A stretch of 64,000 nt of DNA, from NCBI RefSeq assembly GCF_037893015.1, contig NC_133665.1:102701937-102765936 (forward strand), in the 5' to 3' direction. The position numbers and the translations under genes were made by a program. Below are positions 22,541-35,018 of this stretch, in pieces (position 1 is the first letter of the stretch; each line of letters begins with the position of its first letter). This stretch comes from Macrotis lagotis. Lineage: Eukaryota; Chordata; Mammalia; Peramelemorphia; Peramelidae. The notes under the pieces were generated by a model. The model made no database searches, was not told the origin of the DNA, and saw only the letters and a list, made by a program, of their open reading frames with translations.

Positions 22541-22779
22541 AATAGCATAGGCACAAGTTCAATTAGTATCCCTAGAAGAGATGCAGAATTGAAGAGGTTA
22601 AAAAAATGTTTTTATAAATGAAATGACAGCACAAGAGGAAAAAAATTAAGAACTATGGAATAAAGAATTAGAAAGGCTTGGCACAAGAGGTACAAAATCT
22701 TTCAAAAGCAACAAACTACTACCTAAAAATTAGAAGGCACCAAAATGAAGCCAATGATTCTGTGAGACAACAAGAAAAA

Positions 22780-23275
22780 TTAAAGTCAAAAGACGCCCTA
22801 AAAAAGGAAGAAAATGTAGGTATCTCACAGTAAAAACAATTGACCTGGAAAACAAATTAAGGGAAAAGAAATTTAAGAATAATTAGATTATTTGAAAGCC
22901 ATGCCAAAAAAAAGAAAAAAAGCCTTAGACACCATATTTCATTGAAAAACTGCCCAGATCCTCCTAGAATCAGAGGGCAAATTCAAAATAAAAAGAATCT
23001 GCTGGTCACCTCATGAAAATTTCAAAATGAAACTTCCCAAGAACATTATAGTCAATATTCAGGTTATAGAAAAAATACTGAAAGCAGACAGAAGTTGAAT
23101 ATTGAAGAACTACAGATAAGATCACATACAACTTAGTAGCCACCACTATGAAGAAATATAATTTTCTAGACAGTAAAGGATATAAGCTTACAGCCAAGAA
23201 TACCTTACCCAGAAAAACTGAATATAATCATAGAGTTAAAAAAAAAGGATCTTCAATAATAAAACCAACAGAAAT
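22780..23275 (+). mobile_element. L1 ORF1 C-terminal-domain remnant
   Basis: Scattered frames read KLPKNIIVNIQVIEKILKAD, and later AYSQEYLTQKN and KKRIFN, matching the order of the L1 ORF1 RNA-binding C-terminal domain. Many stops. Confidence 0.6.
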
Positions 23276-24933
23276 CATATAATTATCTCAATAGATGCTG
23301 AAAAAGCCTTTAACAAAATACGACATCCATTCCAATTAAAAACACTACAGAGTATAGGAATAAATGATCTTTTCCTTAAAATAATAAGCAGTATCTATGT
23401 AAAACCATCAACAAATATTATATGTAATAGGGATAAACTAGGAATATCTCCAATAAGATCAGGGGTGAAACAAGGATGCCCATTATTACCATTTCTATTC
23501 AATATAGTATCAGAAATGTTAGCTTTAATAATAAGAGAAGAAAAAGAAATTGAAAGAATCAGAATTAGCAATATGGAAGGAAAGCTTTCATTCTTTGCAA
23601 ATGATAATGCTGCTCTACTTAGAGGACCAGAGAAAATCATCTAAAAAACTACTTAAAACAACAATTAACAAATTCAGCAGAGCAGCGGTAATGGATGAGT
23701 GGATTAGGATAGATTCAAAATAAACAGTAGTAAATGACTACAGTAATCTACTGTTTGACAAACCCAAAGATACTAGTTTCTGGGATAAGAACTCACTATC
23801 TGACAAAAATTGTTGGGAAAACTGGAAAATAGTTTGGTAAAAACTAGGCACAGACCCACATCTCAGACCTTATATCAAGATAAGGTCAAAATAGGTACAG
23901 ATTTAGACATAAAGGGTGATAACCATAGATCAATTAACAGATCAAGAAATACTCTGTCAGATCTATGGAAAGGGGAGAAATTTATGCCCAAGCAAGAAAT
24001 AGAATACATTATAAACTGCGAAGTGGATGATTTTGACTATATTCAATTAAATATGTTTTGCACCAATAAAACTAATGCTGCCAAGATTAGAAGGAAAACA
24101 GAAAGCTGGAAAACAATTTTTATAGCTAGGGATTCTGATAAAGGTCTCATTTCTAAAATATATAGAGAACTGAATCGAAATTATAAGGTTACAGGTCATT
24201 CCTTAAATGATAAATGGTCAAAGGATAGAAACAGGCAGTTTTCAAATGAAGAAATTAAAGCTATATATAATCATATGAAAAAAATGCTCCATATCATTAC
24301 TGATTAGAGAAACACAAATTAAAATAAGTATGAGGTTCCATCTCACACCTATCAGATTGACTAAGATGATTAAAAGAAAAAAGCTATCAATGTTGGGAGA
24401 GGCTGTGGGAGGATTGGGGACACTAATACATTGTTAGTGAAGTTGTGAACAGATCCAACCATTCTGGAGAACAATATAGAACTATGCCCAAAAGGCAATA
24501 AAACTGATCATTCCCTTTGACCCAGTAATACTTATACTAGGCCTATATCCAGAAGAAATCATAAAAAATGGGAAAAGTCTCACATGTTCCAAAATATTTA
24601 TAGCAGCTCTTTTTGTAGTGGCAAAGAATTGGAAATTAAGGGGATGCCCATCAATTGGGGAATGGCTGAACAAGTTATGGTACATGAATGTTATGAAATA
24701 CTATTGTTCTATAAGAAACCATGAATGGAGCAGAACCAAGAGAACATTGTGCACATTAACAAAACATTGTGAGCTGGTCAACCTTGATTAGAAGCAGCTC
24801 CTTTCAGCAGTTCAGAGAACTAGGACAACTGTATTAGACCAGCTATGGACAATGTTATCCCCATCCAGAGGAAGAAAAATAAACAAAACAAAAAGCCCTA
24901 CAGAATCTGAATAAACATTATTTTCACTTTTTT

Positions 24934-25081
24934 TGTTTTTGTTTTTGTTTTTTTGCAAGGCAATGGGGTTAAATGCTAAGGTAACAAAGCTAGGTAATTA
25001 TTAAGTGTCTGAGGTCGCATTTGAACTCAGGTCCTCCTGATTCAGGGCTGGTACTCTATCCACTGTGCCACCTAACTGCTC
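24934..25081 (-). mobile_element. SINE at the same L1 position as 17817-17963
   Basis: Flanks are 'ttttcacttttt' on the left and 'ctacattcacttttt' (25082-25096) on the right, the same L1 3'-UTR site as the other copy. The SINE carries different small deletions. Confidence 0.85.
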
Positions 25082-25333
25082 CTACATTCACTTTTTAAAA
25101 ATTTCTCTTATCTTTTTCTTTCCTATCTCATGGTTTTCTTTCTTTTCCCTTGATCCTAATTCCTCGTACAGAAATCTGTAAACATGTTAAATACAAATGT
25201 ATATGTACAATGTTCACCTGATTGTTGACTGCTGAGGCTGAGGGAAGGCAAGTAAGAAGAGAGGGTGGAAGGAAATTATGTAACATAAAAATACATATAT
25301 GAATGTGGATGAGTATTGAAAAACTTTCTATAA

Positions 25334-25388
25334 AGATTGGGGGAAAATTGTAAAACTCAAATAAAATCTTTAATAAAAAAAAGAAAAA
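25334..25388 (+). mobile_element. 55-bp L1 3' tip with 16-bp target-site duplication
   Basis: 'gaaaaactttctataa' at 25318-25333 and 25389-25404 encloses 'gggggaaaattgtaaaactc' plus A-rich tail, the 3' tip of the other L1 subfamily (compare 43437-43475). Confidence 0.88.
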
Positions 25389-25484
25389 GAAAAACTTTCT
25401 ATAACATATAATTGGAAAAATAAAACATCAATATGAAAAAACCACCACCCTGAGGAGGTTAGCTACAGAACTTAGTAAATATAT

Positions 25485-25860
25485 GTTGAATTTTTTAAAA
25501 AAATAGATCTTTAATGGATAAGAGAACTTTGAAGAATACCTAATGAAAAGAGCAGAACTATTCAAACACTGAAGTTCAAAAGAGCTAAAAGAAATATAAA
25601 AAGGAAAACAGGAATGGATAATGGACAAAACAATGATAAATTCCTTAAATTCTAATATGGGGAGATAATACATGTGTCTCCTCTGAATGCTAACATCATC
25701 AAGGGTTACTGAGTGGAACTGGAGAGAAGACTGAGACTTGGCTCTAATAAGACTTGGTGGTTTTAAAAGGACAGAAAGAGAGAATAGTAATAAATATCTT
25801 AGGGAAGGAAGGAAGGTTAGCAAAAATTATTTCCAATAATCAAGAGTAATAATTGCTAGG
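25485..25860 (+). mobile_element. Decayed L1 ORF1-to-ORF2 spacer fragment
   Basis: 'aatacctaatgaaaagagca' and 'gggagataatacatgtgtct' fit marsupial L1 between the two ORFs. Weak. Confidence 0.4.
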
Positions 25861-25940
25861 CAAATGTTAACTATGACTATTATTGGGAAAAATTCAAAAA
25901 TGCCTCCAAAATTTGGAGGCTGATTATAAAAATGATGCTA

Positions 25941-26064
25941 CTTCTTGGGGTTTTTTGGCAATACAACAGGGTCAAGTGACTTGTCCAAGTGAGGCTGGAT
26001 TTGAATTCAGATCCTCCTGACTCCAGGGTCAGTAGCCTATCCACTGTGCCACCCAGCTGCCCCA
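25941..26064 (-). mobile_element. SINE, reverse, internal deletion
   Basis: Lacks about 30 bp around the 'cacacagctaggtaattatt' region; ends 'cacccagctgcccc'. 'aaaatgatgctacttct' is duplicated at its two ends (25929 and 26064). Confidence 0.9.
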
Positions 26065-26149
26065 ATGATGCTACTTCTGATAGAAATAAGGGTGACATGG
26101 AAGATGAGAGGGCAATATATCAAAAGAGGAAGATGATGATGATAGCTGT

Positions 26150-26447
26150 CTGTTCTTAAAGATGACCATGACATCAGGGAAGTGATGCCATGATAAACAG
26201 TGAACTGGATTTGAGTGAGGGGAGCTGTGCTTAAGTCACAGCCTCACTTTCTCCTCCAGAGTCATCTGGGTCCAGTGGTTAGATAAGAATCAGGACAATT
26301 GAAGATGACAGTGGATGTGAGGCAATCAAGGTTAAGTGACCTGTCCAAGGTCACACAGATATTATCAAGTGTCTGACTCTAGATTTGAACTCTTGTCCTC
26401 CTGACTCCAAGGCCAGTGTTCTACACACTGTGCCACCTAGCTGCCCT
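26150..26447 (-). mobile_element. Long SINE variant (~300 bp), reverse
   Basis: The usual SINE head (here at the right end, 'ccacctagctgccc') is joined to a ~150-bp core ending (left) in the complement of 'gatgtcatggtcctcttc..gaa'. Same type at 28884-29165 and 31882-32192. Confidence 0.85.
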
Positions 26448-26544
26448 GCTAACAATTAAAAAGTTTATAAATATGATGTCCTCACTGAACATGTTCTTAT
26501 TCTACTCACTTATATTCATGGAGTTGGGATTGGAAATAAAGGCT

Positions 26545-27665
26545 TACTAACTAAACTGAAACTGTTTTCTTCAAAGTCACTAATGAGCTAGCTCTGCCAA
26601 ATCTGAAGATCTTTTTTTAGTTCTCATCCATATTAACCTGATTCCTGCATTTGACTTTTCTGACTACCTTATCTGCCTAGATAATCTTTTATCTCTGGGA
26701 TTCTGTGGCACCATTCTCTCCAGGTTCTTCTTTTTACTACTTTTCCACCTCCTTAACTGGCTTGTCATCTACAGCTCACACCCACAGTAAGGATGTGCTT
26801 CTATCCTGAGCTCTCTTCCCTTCTGTTTCTATACTGTTTCTCTTGATGACCTCATCACTTTCAACAGATTTAATTATCAATCTCTTTAGACTATCATCTC
26901 TTCAGTTCACAAAATTTTACATCTAGGCCAAGCCCCAGCTCTGGAACTTCAGTCCCATATTACCAAAAACTTGGAATATTTCAAGTTGGATGTTCTAGAG
27001 ACATCTTAAACTCAACATGAATAAAGTAGAACTTACTATCTTTTCCCAAAACCTTCCCTCTTCAAAACTTCCCTATTTTCAAAGGCCCAGTGGTCTCCTA
27101 GGTTTATAAATTTGTTATCATTCTCAACTACTCAGTCTTTCTCACCCCACATAGCTAAATGACAACTGTCTTGTCATTTCAGACTTTGCAACATCTCCTG
27201 CATCTAATCTCTTCTCTCTACAATGCTTGGTGAGAAGGCCTCGCTGTCCATCATTTACAAGCTTCATAACCAACGTACTACCCTTGATTCCTCATTCTCC
27301 TTTAGTCAATATATCAATTAATTGGCTCAGGTTGACATTTCTACCTCTTCAAAGTCTTTCATATCTAACATTTCTTTGTATTAAAATAGCTATCACCTTA
27401 ATTCAGACCTCAACCCTTCTTACTTATACTATTTAGCAGTTACCTCACTGATCTGTCACAAGACTTCCTGCATTTCATGCAAGTGTCAAAGCAGGTTTTC
27501 ATAAGTGCAGATATGACTATGTCTCTTCTACTCAATTCCAGTGGCTCCCTACTTCCTCTAAGATCAAATATAAATCTCTAAGTTGAATTTGTTAAAGTCC
27601 TTTTCAATCTGGTCCCAACCTATCTTTTCAGGCTCCTTGAATATGACTCCTTCTCCTATGCTCTG
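26545..27665 (+). mobile_element. LINE2 ORF2/3' remnant
   Basis: Old L2 order: 'gatgttctagagacatctta', 'aactcaacatgaataaagta', 'gcaacatctcctgcatctaa', 'ccagtggctccctacttcct' and 'gtccttttcaatctggtccc'. No frame survives. Confidence 0.7.
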
Positions 27666-28132
27666 TGATCCAGCCAAAGTGGCCCTTTCTCTGTTCTTTC
27701 ACAGATGACACTCCACCCCCCCCATCCTCCATCTCTAGTCCCCAGGCATCCCAGAACCAGGAAATTCATGTCTAAAACACAGAATGACAGTGCCTGGGAA
27801 GCCAAATACCTAGAGGGATCTATGAAATCAACTGTCAACAATCTGTCTGACTTACAAGTCAGGCTGAACCTGTGAGACTAACAGTAAGAGATAAAGCGAA
27901 CTAAGGCCAAAACCTAATTTGAGTCATGAAGAGAAAAATGAAAACCTAGTGATTTCTACAGAATATGGAACTTAGCCTGAGCAACCAACCCCTTGGACCA
28001 AACAAGAGATTTCCAAGCATTTTAATGAAAAAGCTAAAGTAGTATCTTTAAAATGCAAATCCTTATAGATATAAATTCAAGTTTGTCTATTGGAATGTTA
28101 TATCCTAAACTTTCCTCTCTTTTAATCATGGT
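27666..28132. other. Intron, no feature recognised
   Basis: Includes a C-rich tract near 27715. No exon-like segment. Confidence 0.4.
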
Positions 28133-28410
28133 GGCTTCCAAGTGTTGGGTGATAAGAGTTCACTATTTGAGAAAAACTTCTAGAAAAAATGTAAAACAGG
28201 ATGGCAGAAACTAGGCAAAGACCCATATCTCACACCCTATACTAAGATAGGGTCAAAATGAGTAGAGGATTTAGACTTAAAGGATGATATCATAAGTCAA
28301 TTAGGAGAACTAGTAATATCTTGTCTATCAGATCTGTGAAAAGGGGAGGAGTTTATGACCCAACAAGAGATAGAGAACTTTAGAAAATGCAAAACAGATA
28401 ACTTTGAGTA
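28133..28410 (+). mobile_element. L1 ORF2 fragment
   Basis: 'tgataagagttcactatttg', 'atggcagaaactaggcaaag' and 'gaggagtttatgacccaaca' align with L1 at 23770-24010 and 56220-56450. Confidence 0.75.
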
Positions 28411-28701
28411 GGGGAAAGGAAGAGCAATAGGAGGTTGGAGGAGAGATAAAAAGGTTTAGAAGAGTTGCTGTGGAGAGTGGGATAGTGAGTTTATTGGAGA
28501 GATACAGCAGAATTAAAGTGCAGCAGTGAGGATCCAGTTGGGGATATTTAACATACATGTGTAGTGGACACAGTCAGAATGGTTGTGTGATTTTCTCTAC
28601 AGGACATATGTTGATACAAAGGAATCTAAGACTGAGGATTGGCTAGGCATAATCACCAATATAAAGGGGTAAGGAATTCAAGAGTGGAACAGTGTGATGT
28701 T
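28411..28701. other. No feature recognised
   Basis: Unassigned intronic DNA. Confidence 0.35.
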
Positions 28702-28717
28702 TTTGTCCTTCATTTTT

Positions 28718-28867
28718 TTTTTAAGGATTTTGCAAGGCAAATGGGGTTAAGTGGCTTGCCCAAGGCCACACGGCTAGGTAATTATTAAGTATCTGAGACC
28801 TGATTTGAACCCAGGTACTCCTGACTCCAGGGCCAGTGCTTTATCCACTGTGCCACCTAGCCGCCCC
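28718..28867 (-). mobile_element. SINE nested in the tail of a long SINE
   Basis: Target duplication 'tttgtccttcattttt' at 28702-28717 and 28868-28883; the duplicated sequence is the tail of the long SINE to its right. Confidence 0.92.
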
Positions 28868-28883
28868 TTTGTCCTTCATTTTT

Positions 28884-29165
28884 GAAGAAGACCATGACAT
28901 CAGGAATGTGATGCCATGACAAGCACATGATTTGAATTTGAGTAAGGGGGTACTATCCTAAGTCACCAGTCTCACTTTCTCCTCCAGAGCCACCTAGATC
29001 CAGGGGCCAGATATGAAGCAGGACAATTAGAGATGATCTTGGATGCAAGGCAATCAGGGTTAAGTGACTTGACCAAATTCACACAACTAATTAGTGTCTG
29101 AAACTGGATTCAAACTCCAGTCTTATTCCAAGGCCAGTTCTCTATGCAATGCACCCCTAGCTATC
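28884..29165 (-). mobile_element. Long SINE variant, reverse
   Basis: Runs from the tail complement 'gaagaccatgacatcagg' to a decayed head 'cacccctagctatc'. Its tail was the target of the younger SINE at 28718. Confidence 0.8.
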
Positions 29166-30170
29166 ACAGGGACAATATAGAATTGAGTTAGTTCACCAAA
29201 AAGTCAAAATGGGGAAGAGATAGACTGGCTAGGGCAGGTGAGATGGCCTGAGAGAGAATTGAGTCAAGGGTCTAGAGATTATGCTGAGGATAAAGAATAG
29301 GGTTATGTAATGGAAGGTAGGAGGAGGGAAAGAGAAGCAGAATAGTAAGGCACAGGCCATGAAAATGCCCAAACCAAAAGAAAGATCAACAAAGTAAAAA
29401 CTATGTTTTTGGGTTTTGACAACCTGATGGTAAACTGTCCCACCCGGGATACTTATCAGTTATGTGGGTCAATGCCATGTAGCTCTAGAGCTCTGGCAGA
29501 GGCTCCCAAATTTTCGTGTTTTAGTATACCCTTACCCACTCTTAGTGTTTCAGTAATTTTTTCAGTGTCTCTAGGTCAAAATTCTGTCTATTAAGTAGTT
29601 TGGTCAGAGATTTAAAATAAGTCTACTACCTGAAATCACCCTTATTGAGAGAAGCCACCATGGTGTTGCTAGTAGACAGAAGTTCTAAAGCTGTTTTTTC
29701 AATGTTCATTAAGTATATTTCAAAAGTAATTGCTTTCCTACTGTAATCTTATTTATTTTATGTATTTAAAAACATTATGAGAAGGGGTTCATATGCTTCA
29801 CTAGACTGTCAACTCTGCTCTAAGATATTAAGAAAGTAGGAGTTTAAAGAAATGGATTTATAAAAAAAGAAACAAAAAAAAAGAAATGGATTTATAGACC
29901 ACTCATTAAAATTTTCAAACAAGTAGTAAAGATGTAAATATCTTCATGTAAAGATGAAGGAAGGGATTATCCATTAAATTAGGTCATTCTGACAAAGCTG
30001 ATCCTTCTGGGTAAAAAGATTGCTATTATTTGACTATGCATACTAGGGTTACATACTAGTTACTATGGTTTTGCTTTTTCTTTTCTTTTGGGGGTGAGGG
30101 AGTGTGAAAGTGGAAAAATATATGCTTGATAACTTTTTTAAAATAATTTTTAAATTAAAAGATAAATATG
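29166..30170. other. Intron, no gene or repeat assigned
   Basis: Contains a short A-rich tandem 'aagaaatggatttata' at about 29847-29895. Nothing else supported. Confidence 0.4.
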
Positions 30171-31312
30171 AGAGAATAGGTATGGAAATGCAAATTAAAG
30201 CATCTCTGAAGTACCACCTCACACCTTTCAGATTGGCTGATATGACCAGCAAGGATAATGATCAAAGTTGGAGGGAATGTGAGAAATCTGGGACACTAAT
30301 GAATGCATTGTTGGCGAAGCTGTGAATTGATCCAACTTTTCTGAAGAGCATTTGGAATTATGTCCAAAGGGCAATGAAACTGTGCAATACCACTATTAGG
30401 TCTGTATCCTGAAGAGATCATGGAAAAGGGTAAAATTCCCATAAGTTATCTTATTATGTAATTTTGCTCTTATATTTTATGTTTTCCTTTAGGATATGAT
30501 TTCTCTCTCAACACATTCAATTTTGATCAATGTATAGCATGGAAACAATGTAAAGACTATCAGACTGACTTCTGTGGGGGATGGAGGAAGGGAAGCAAGA
30601 TTAGGGGGAAAGTTGTAAAATTGGGGGGGGGGATAAATAATTATTTTTTGAAAGTCCTGCATGTATAAGAATATTCATTGCAGCTCTGTTTGTGGTGGCA
30701 AAGAATCAGAAATTGAGTGAATGTCTATAAACTGGGGAATGGCTGAATAAATTGTGGGATATGTATGTGATGAAGCACCTATGTTCTATAAGAAATCCCA
30801 AGGGACAGGATTTCAGAAAAGCCTGTTAAGACTTGTGTGAATTGATACTGAATGAAGTGAGCAGAACCAGAACCAACTACACACTAACAACAACATGGGG
30901 TGATCAACCTTAATAGACTTGCTCATTCTATCAGTGCAATAACCAGGGACAATTTAAGGGGTTTTGGATGGAGAATGCCATCTGTATCCAAAGAACTTCG
31001 AAATTTAAACAAAGACCAAAGATTATTATCTTCAATTTTTAAAAGTTGTCTTTATGTATTACATAATTTTGCTATCTCTAATATTTTCTTTCTTCCTTTT
31101 GGATCCGTTTCTTCTCTCAACACACTCAATTTTGATCTATGCATATCATAAAAGCAAATGTAAAGACTATATCATATTGCCTTCTGTTGGGGGTGGAAGG
31201 GAGAGAGGGACAAAAAAAACTGTAAAATTCAAAACCTTGCAAAAAATTGTTTGGTAGAGACTACCTTCGTATGTAATTGGAAAACAAATAAAATATTTAC
31301 AATAAAATAAAA
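30171..31312 (+). mobile_element. L1 ORF2 C-terminus and 3' UTR with a nested L1 end
   Basis: Starts in MQIKASLKYHLTPFRLA (L1 'MQIKTTMRYHLTP' region). It is interrupted at 30436-30648 by a second L1 3' end, resumes with 'agaatattcattgcagctct' and runs to 'gtaattggaaaacaaataaa'. Confidence 0.82.
30436..30648 (+). mobile_element. L1 3' end inserted in another L1
   Basis: 'gatatgatttctctctcaac' to 'ggaaagttgtaaaattgg' is the 3' UTR, appearing again at 31060-31230 in its normal place, so the host L1 carries it twice. Confidence 0.75.
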
Positions 31313-31881
31313 TGAACACTAAAAAAAAAAAGATAGATAATGGAAAATGAATGCTATCTAAGAGGAGCTCACAAAATTCCCCAAGGGAGTCAAATCTGCA
31401 ACTGAACAAGGCAAATTGAAGGCAAAAAAATAAAAAATAAAATGCCCAAATCCACTAAATTCTTAAGGAACGGATGGAAATTCCTTAATTCTTGCTACTA
31501 AACTGGAAAAGTTTTCAGATTGTATCTATTCTTCAAGGCAAACTTCCCTAAGAGAGAGGAGTCATCACAAGTGAATTCTTCACCAGTGGATGAATATTTT
31601 TTTGGTCATAGCAATTCAGAGAGCTCAAGATTCATAGAAATAGTAAGCATTTGAGGCAAGGTTCTAGCTCAGATTTTCCTGTCTTCAAGTTCAGTAGACA
31701 AACTGGTGTCTCTTGGACTTCAGGCTTTGCAAGATTAGCATGCAAAGAATGGTTTTTATAGTTTTAATTGGTTGGAAAAAAAATCCAAAAAACTTTCACA
31801 CGAAAATTTTGAGAATTTCAAATTTCAATATCCAAACAATTTATATTGGAACCCATTACTTCATTTGCTAACATAATGTTA
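31313..31881. other. No feature recognised
   Basis: Intronic DNA without repeat assignment. Confidence 0.4.
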
Positions 31882-32192
31882 GGGCAGCTAGGTGGCTTGG
31901 TGGATAGAGCACTGGCTTTGGAGTCAGGAGGATAGGAGTTCGAATCCAGGCTCCTACACTTGCCTACTAACTATGTGACCTTGGGTAAGTCACTTAACCC
32001 TGATTGCCTACTATCCAGGGCTATCTCCAGTGATCCTGATTCATATCTGGTTATCAGATGCAGATGGCTCTGGTGGAGAAAGTGAAACTGGTGATTTAGC
32101 ACAGTACTCCCTCACTCAAATCCAATTCGCAGGCTTGTCATGGCCTCAGCTTCCTAATGTCATAATCTTCCTCAAAAATGAAGGACAAAACA
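31882..32192 (+). mobile_element. Long SINE variant, forward, best-preserved copy
   Basis: Head 'gggcagctaggtggcttggt', middle 'gggctatctccagtgatcct' and 'aaagtgaaactggtgattta', and tail 'cctcaaaaatgaaggacaaa'. Useful as the model for the family. Confidence 0.87.
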
Positions 32193-32307
32193 TTATTAGT
32201 CTATGACTCTTTTTGCACTACAATGGCAGTTTCCACAGAGACAAAGATTAAGAGCACTATAAATTGAAATAATCATTCCCAGATTTGAGAGTATTTCTTA
32301 TGACTTT

Positions 32308-32434
32308 TTTTTGGTGAGGTCAATGGGGTTAAGTAGCTTACCCAAGTATTGAGTGTCTGAGGTTGGATTTGAACTCAGATTCTCTTGACTCTAGGGCCAG
32401 TGCTCTATCCACTGCCCTACCTTGTTGCCCCCTC
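32308..32434 (-). mobile_element. SINE, reverse, short
   Basis: 'gtcaatggggttaagtagct' to 'ccttgttgcccc'; lost the 'cacacagctagg' segment. Confidence 0.82.
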
Positions 32435-33354
32435 TTAATGAATTCAGGTTAAATAGCTGAATTTTTCATAAGAAAAATTTTTACTGGAGGAGAGTCAAGA
32501 TATAGTCGGTTTTATGACAACTAATGTCAAGCTATTTTATATACTTCCACAATTGTCAAATGCTAAAACAAGAAGCAAGATCTCTATTTCCATACAAATT
32601 TTCAGGAGCATATTTTCAGGACTCAAAACTACAAACCCCAGTAATGTTTTTAAACCTGATTACCAGTGCAAAACAAATTTCTGTATTTCAAAATCAATTT
32701 AATTGTGCAAACAAAACTAACTTTCAATTAAAGGTGATTAATCTGCAACCTAATAACTTGTTAATGGTGAAATTCTCTAAATGCCCTCCAAAGCTCAAGG
32801 AATGACATCAGGATTTGACAGTACCTATCTGGGTGAAGACATTTTCAAAGATGAAATATAATATGTAAAATCTCATTACAGATCAGCATTAACAGATGAA
32901 TATTTGCAACGAATTTTGATAAGCAACACTAATTTGGAATCTCAATTAAGTGAATTGTAATTTCCCCCCCCCAGAAAAGACCATTTTTTGCATTAGTAGA
33001 CCATTAGTGCAAAAATTTAAACAATTATCATATTTTAAATTTATCAATAAAAAAATTTGTTGCTTCCTGGCCTGAAAAATCTAAAATATTTAATATCTAA
33101 CTTTTTATAGTTTGCCAGCATCTGCATTAACCAGGCTTCCTTTCTGAGAAACCTGAAAATCTTTAAAAGAAGGCTAAAACAAATTAAGAACAGCTAATTG
33201 AAGAATCACTGGACTCCAATAAAAGCTATGATTTAAAAAGAAAACAATACAAAAACAAAACCATGAATATTATTATACTATTTCAAGGAATCATAAATGA
33301 AAATTGTCCTGATTGAGAATAACTAAAGAGTAAGGTAAAGATAGGAAAAAATCC
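32435..33354. other. No gene recognised
   Basis: AT-rich, two overlapping chance frames at 32514-32805. No repeat assigned. Confidence 0.4.
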
Positions 33355-33800
33355 ATGAATCATGTCCTGAAAGAAAACCCAAAAGGAAATCACTGGAAAC
33401 GTGATGGTAAAAATACAGAACTTCTAGGTCAAAGGAAAAAAAAAACTGTCAGAAAAAAAGCAGTTCAAGTACCAAAAGACTACAGGATCACCCAAATCTA
33501 GGCAACAGCTTTCACAGACCAAGAGTAGATTCTGAAACAAAATATTCCATAAGGCAAAAGGTACAGGCTTACAGACAAGAGTTACACAGCCTGAAAAGCT
33601 GGGGGAAGGGAGGTAAGGGAGAGAGAAGAAGAGAAAATGTACTTTCAATGGAAAGAGATCTTAAAAGCATTCTTGATGAAAAAAAAGACTACAGCTAAGG
33701 AAATTTGAAGTACAAATGCAAGAATTAAGAAAAAACCCAGAAGGATAAACTTATTTGAACAATTAGAAGGGGCTCTATGTAGCATTAACATTATAGGAAG
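33355..33800 (+). mobile_element. L1 ORF1 remnant
   Basis: 'cataaggcaaaaggtacagg' followed by 'cttacagacaagagttacac' parallels the ORF1 remnant at 23175-23215. No open frame. Confidence 0.5.
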
Positions 33801-33984
33801 GTAAGAAGATAATGTGTATGCCTTTCAGATCTTGAAATAGTTAAAAAGACCAAGGACCTAGGGATGGATTAGTTCTTTTCTGAGGGTTTGAAGGGAGGAG
33901 AAAGAAATGAGGGTTAAAAAAAAAAAAGCACTAATAGTGAAAAGAAATAAGGGAAAAATTTACTATTTCTCATAATCAGGTACA

Positions 33985-34135
33985 TGATAACAATAGTTAA
34001 CATTTATATACTGTTTTAAGCATTACAAACCACTTAACAATTAATTCATTTTATCCTACCTAGACGAAAAGTGCTATTTTTAGCTCATTTTATAGCTAAA
34101 GAACTTGAGGCAAACAGAGGTTAAGTGACTCCCCC
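33985..34135. mobile_element. Old MIR/Ther-2-like SINE
   Basis: 'ttaacatttatatactgttt', then 'tcattttatagctaaagaac' and 'caaacagaggttaagtgact' follow the family order. Ends truncated. Confidence 0.6.
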
Positions 34136-34144
34136 TAAGGAAAA

Positions 34145-34770
34145 AGAAAGTGCCCATCAATTGGAGAATGGCAAAATAAATTGTAGTCTATGCATATAAT
34201 GGCATATTATTGTGCTAGAAGAGATGATTTCAGAGAATCCTGCATAGTTATGAAGTGAGCAGAACTAGTCAATTTATACAAGGATTTACTGCTAAGGAGG
34301 TCAATGAAAAGAAAGAAAGAGGAAAAAAAAGGCTCCAAATACATTAAAATACAGCAAAACTTTTTGTAGTAGCAAAAAACTGTGAACAAAATAGATGCAA
34401 ATTAATTGGGAAAAATCTAAACCAAGGATTCCTAACCTGATATCCAAGAACTTGTTTTAATATTTTGATAACTATATATCAATATAATTAATTTATTTTT
34501 GTAATCCTATTGGAACTCTGATAAAAGATACATGGGTTCAGATTGCCAAAAGGGGTCCATGGTACAAAAAAGCTTAAGAACCTCTGTCACTAAATAAATT
34601 GCACTACATGTATGTGATGTAATGTTACTATGCTGTAAGAAACAATAAACATATATCAAGAAGTACAGAAAAATACATGAATTGATTTGAACAAAAGTAA
34701 ACAGATACAATCATATTATGAATACTAGCAAAATAAACAGAAAGAACACCACAAAACAATAAGAAATGAA
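34145..34770 (+). mobile_element. Decayed L1 3' fragments
   Basis: 'gcccatcaattggagaatgg' and 'ttatgaagtgagcagaac' are L1 ORF2-end landmarks. A second partial repeat of the same region begins near 34340. Confidence 0.55.
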
Positions 34771-34864
34771 TTTGGCAAAACTACAAAGAACAGAAATGAA
34801 TTCAGAGTTATCAGAAGACAACTTGTTTCTTCCCCAATTCTTCGCAAAAAATTAAGGGGTTGAT

Positions 34865-35018
34865 GGGGCTGTTAGATGTGCAGTGAATAGAGCACCAGCC
34901 CTGGAGTTAGGAGGACCTGAGTTCAAATTCTACCTCAGACACTTAATAATTACCTAACTGTGTGGCCTGGGGCAAATCACTCAACCCCATTGCCTTGCAA
35001 AAACAAAAAACAAAAAAA
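34865..35018 (+). mobile_element. SINE
   Basis: 'ggggctgttagatgtgcagt' to an A-rich tail; 'aaaaaattaagg' flanks both ends (34846 and 35013). Confidence 0.87.

Larger units (their letters stand above)
23276..25440 (+). mobile_element. L1 ORF2 and 3' UTR, internally deleted
   Basis: Reads IISIDAEKAFNKI, then SGVKQGCPLLPFLFN and the catalytic box as FAND, where active L1 has FADD, so the reverse transcriptase is dead. A deletion near 23690 jumps to the post-RT region; the C-terminal frame at 23810-24307 includes DKGLISKIYRELNRNYKVT. Then come CPSIGEWLNKLWYMN and the 3' UTR. Nested inserts: SINE 24934-25081 and L1 tip 25334-25388. Confidence 0.88.

Noticed and set aside
23810..24307. 165-codon frame as a cellular gene
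   Set aside because: It is the L1 ORF2 C-terminal region within a longer broken L1.
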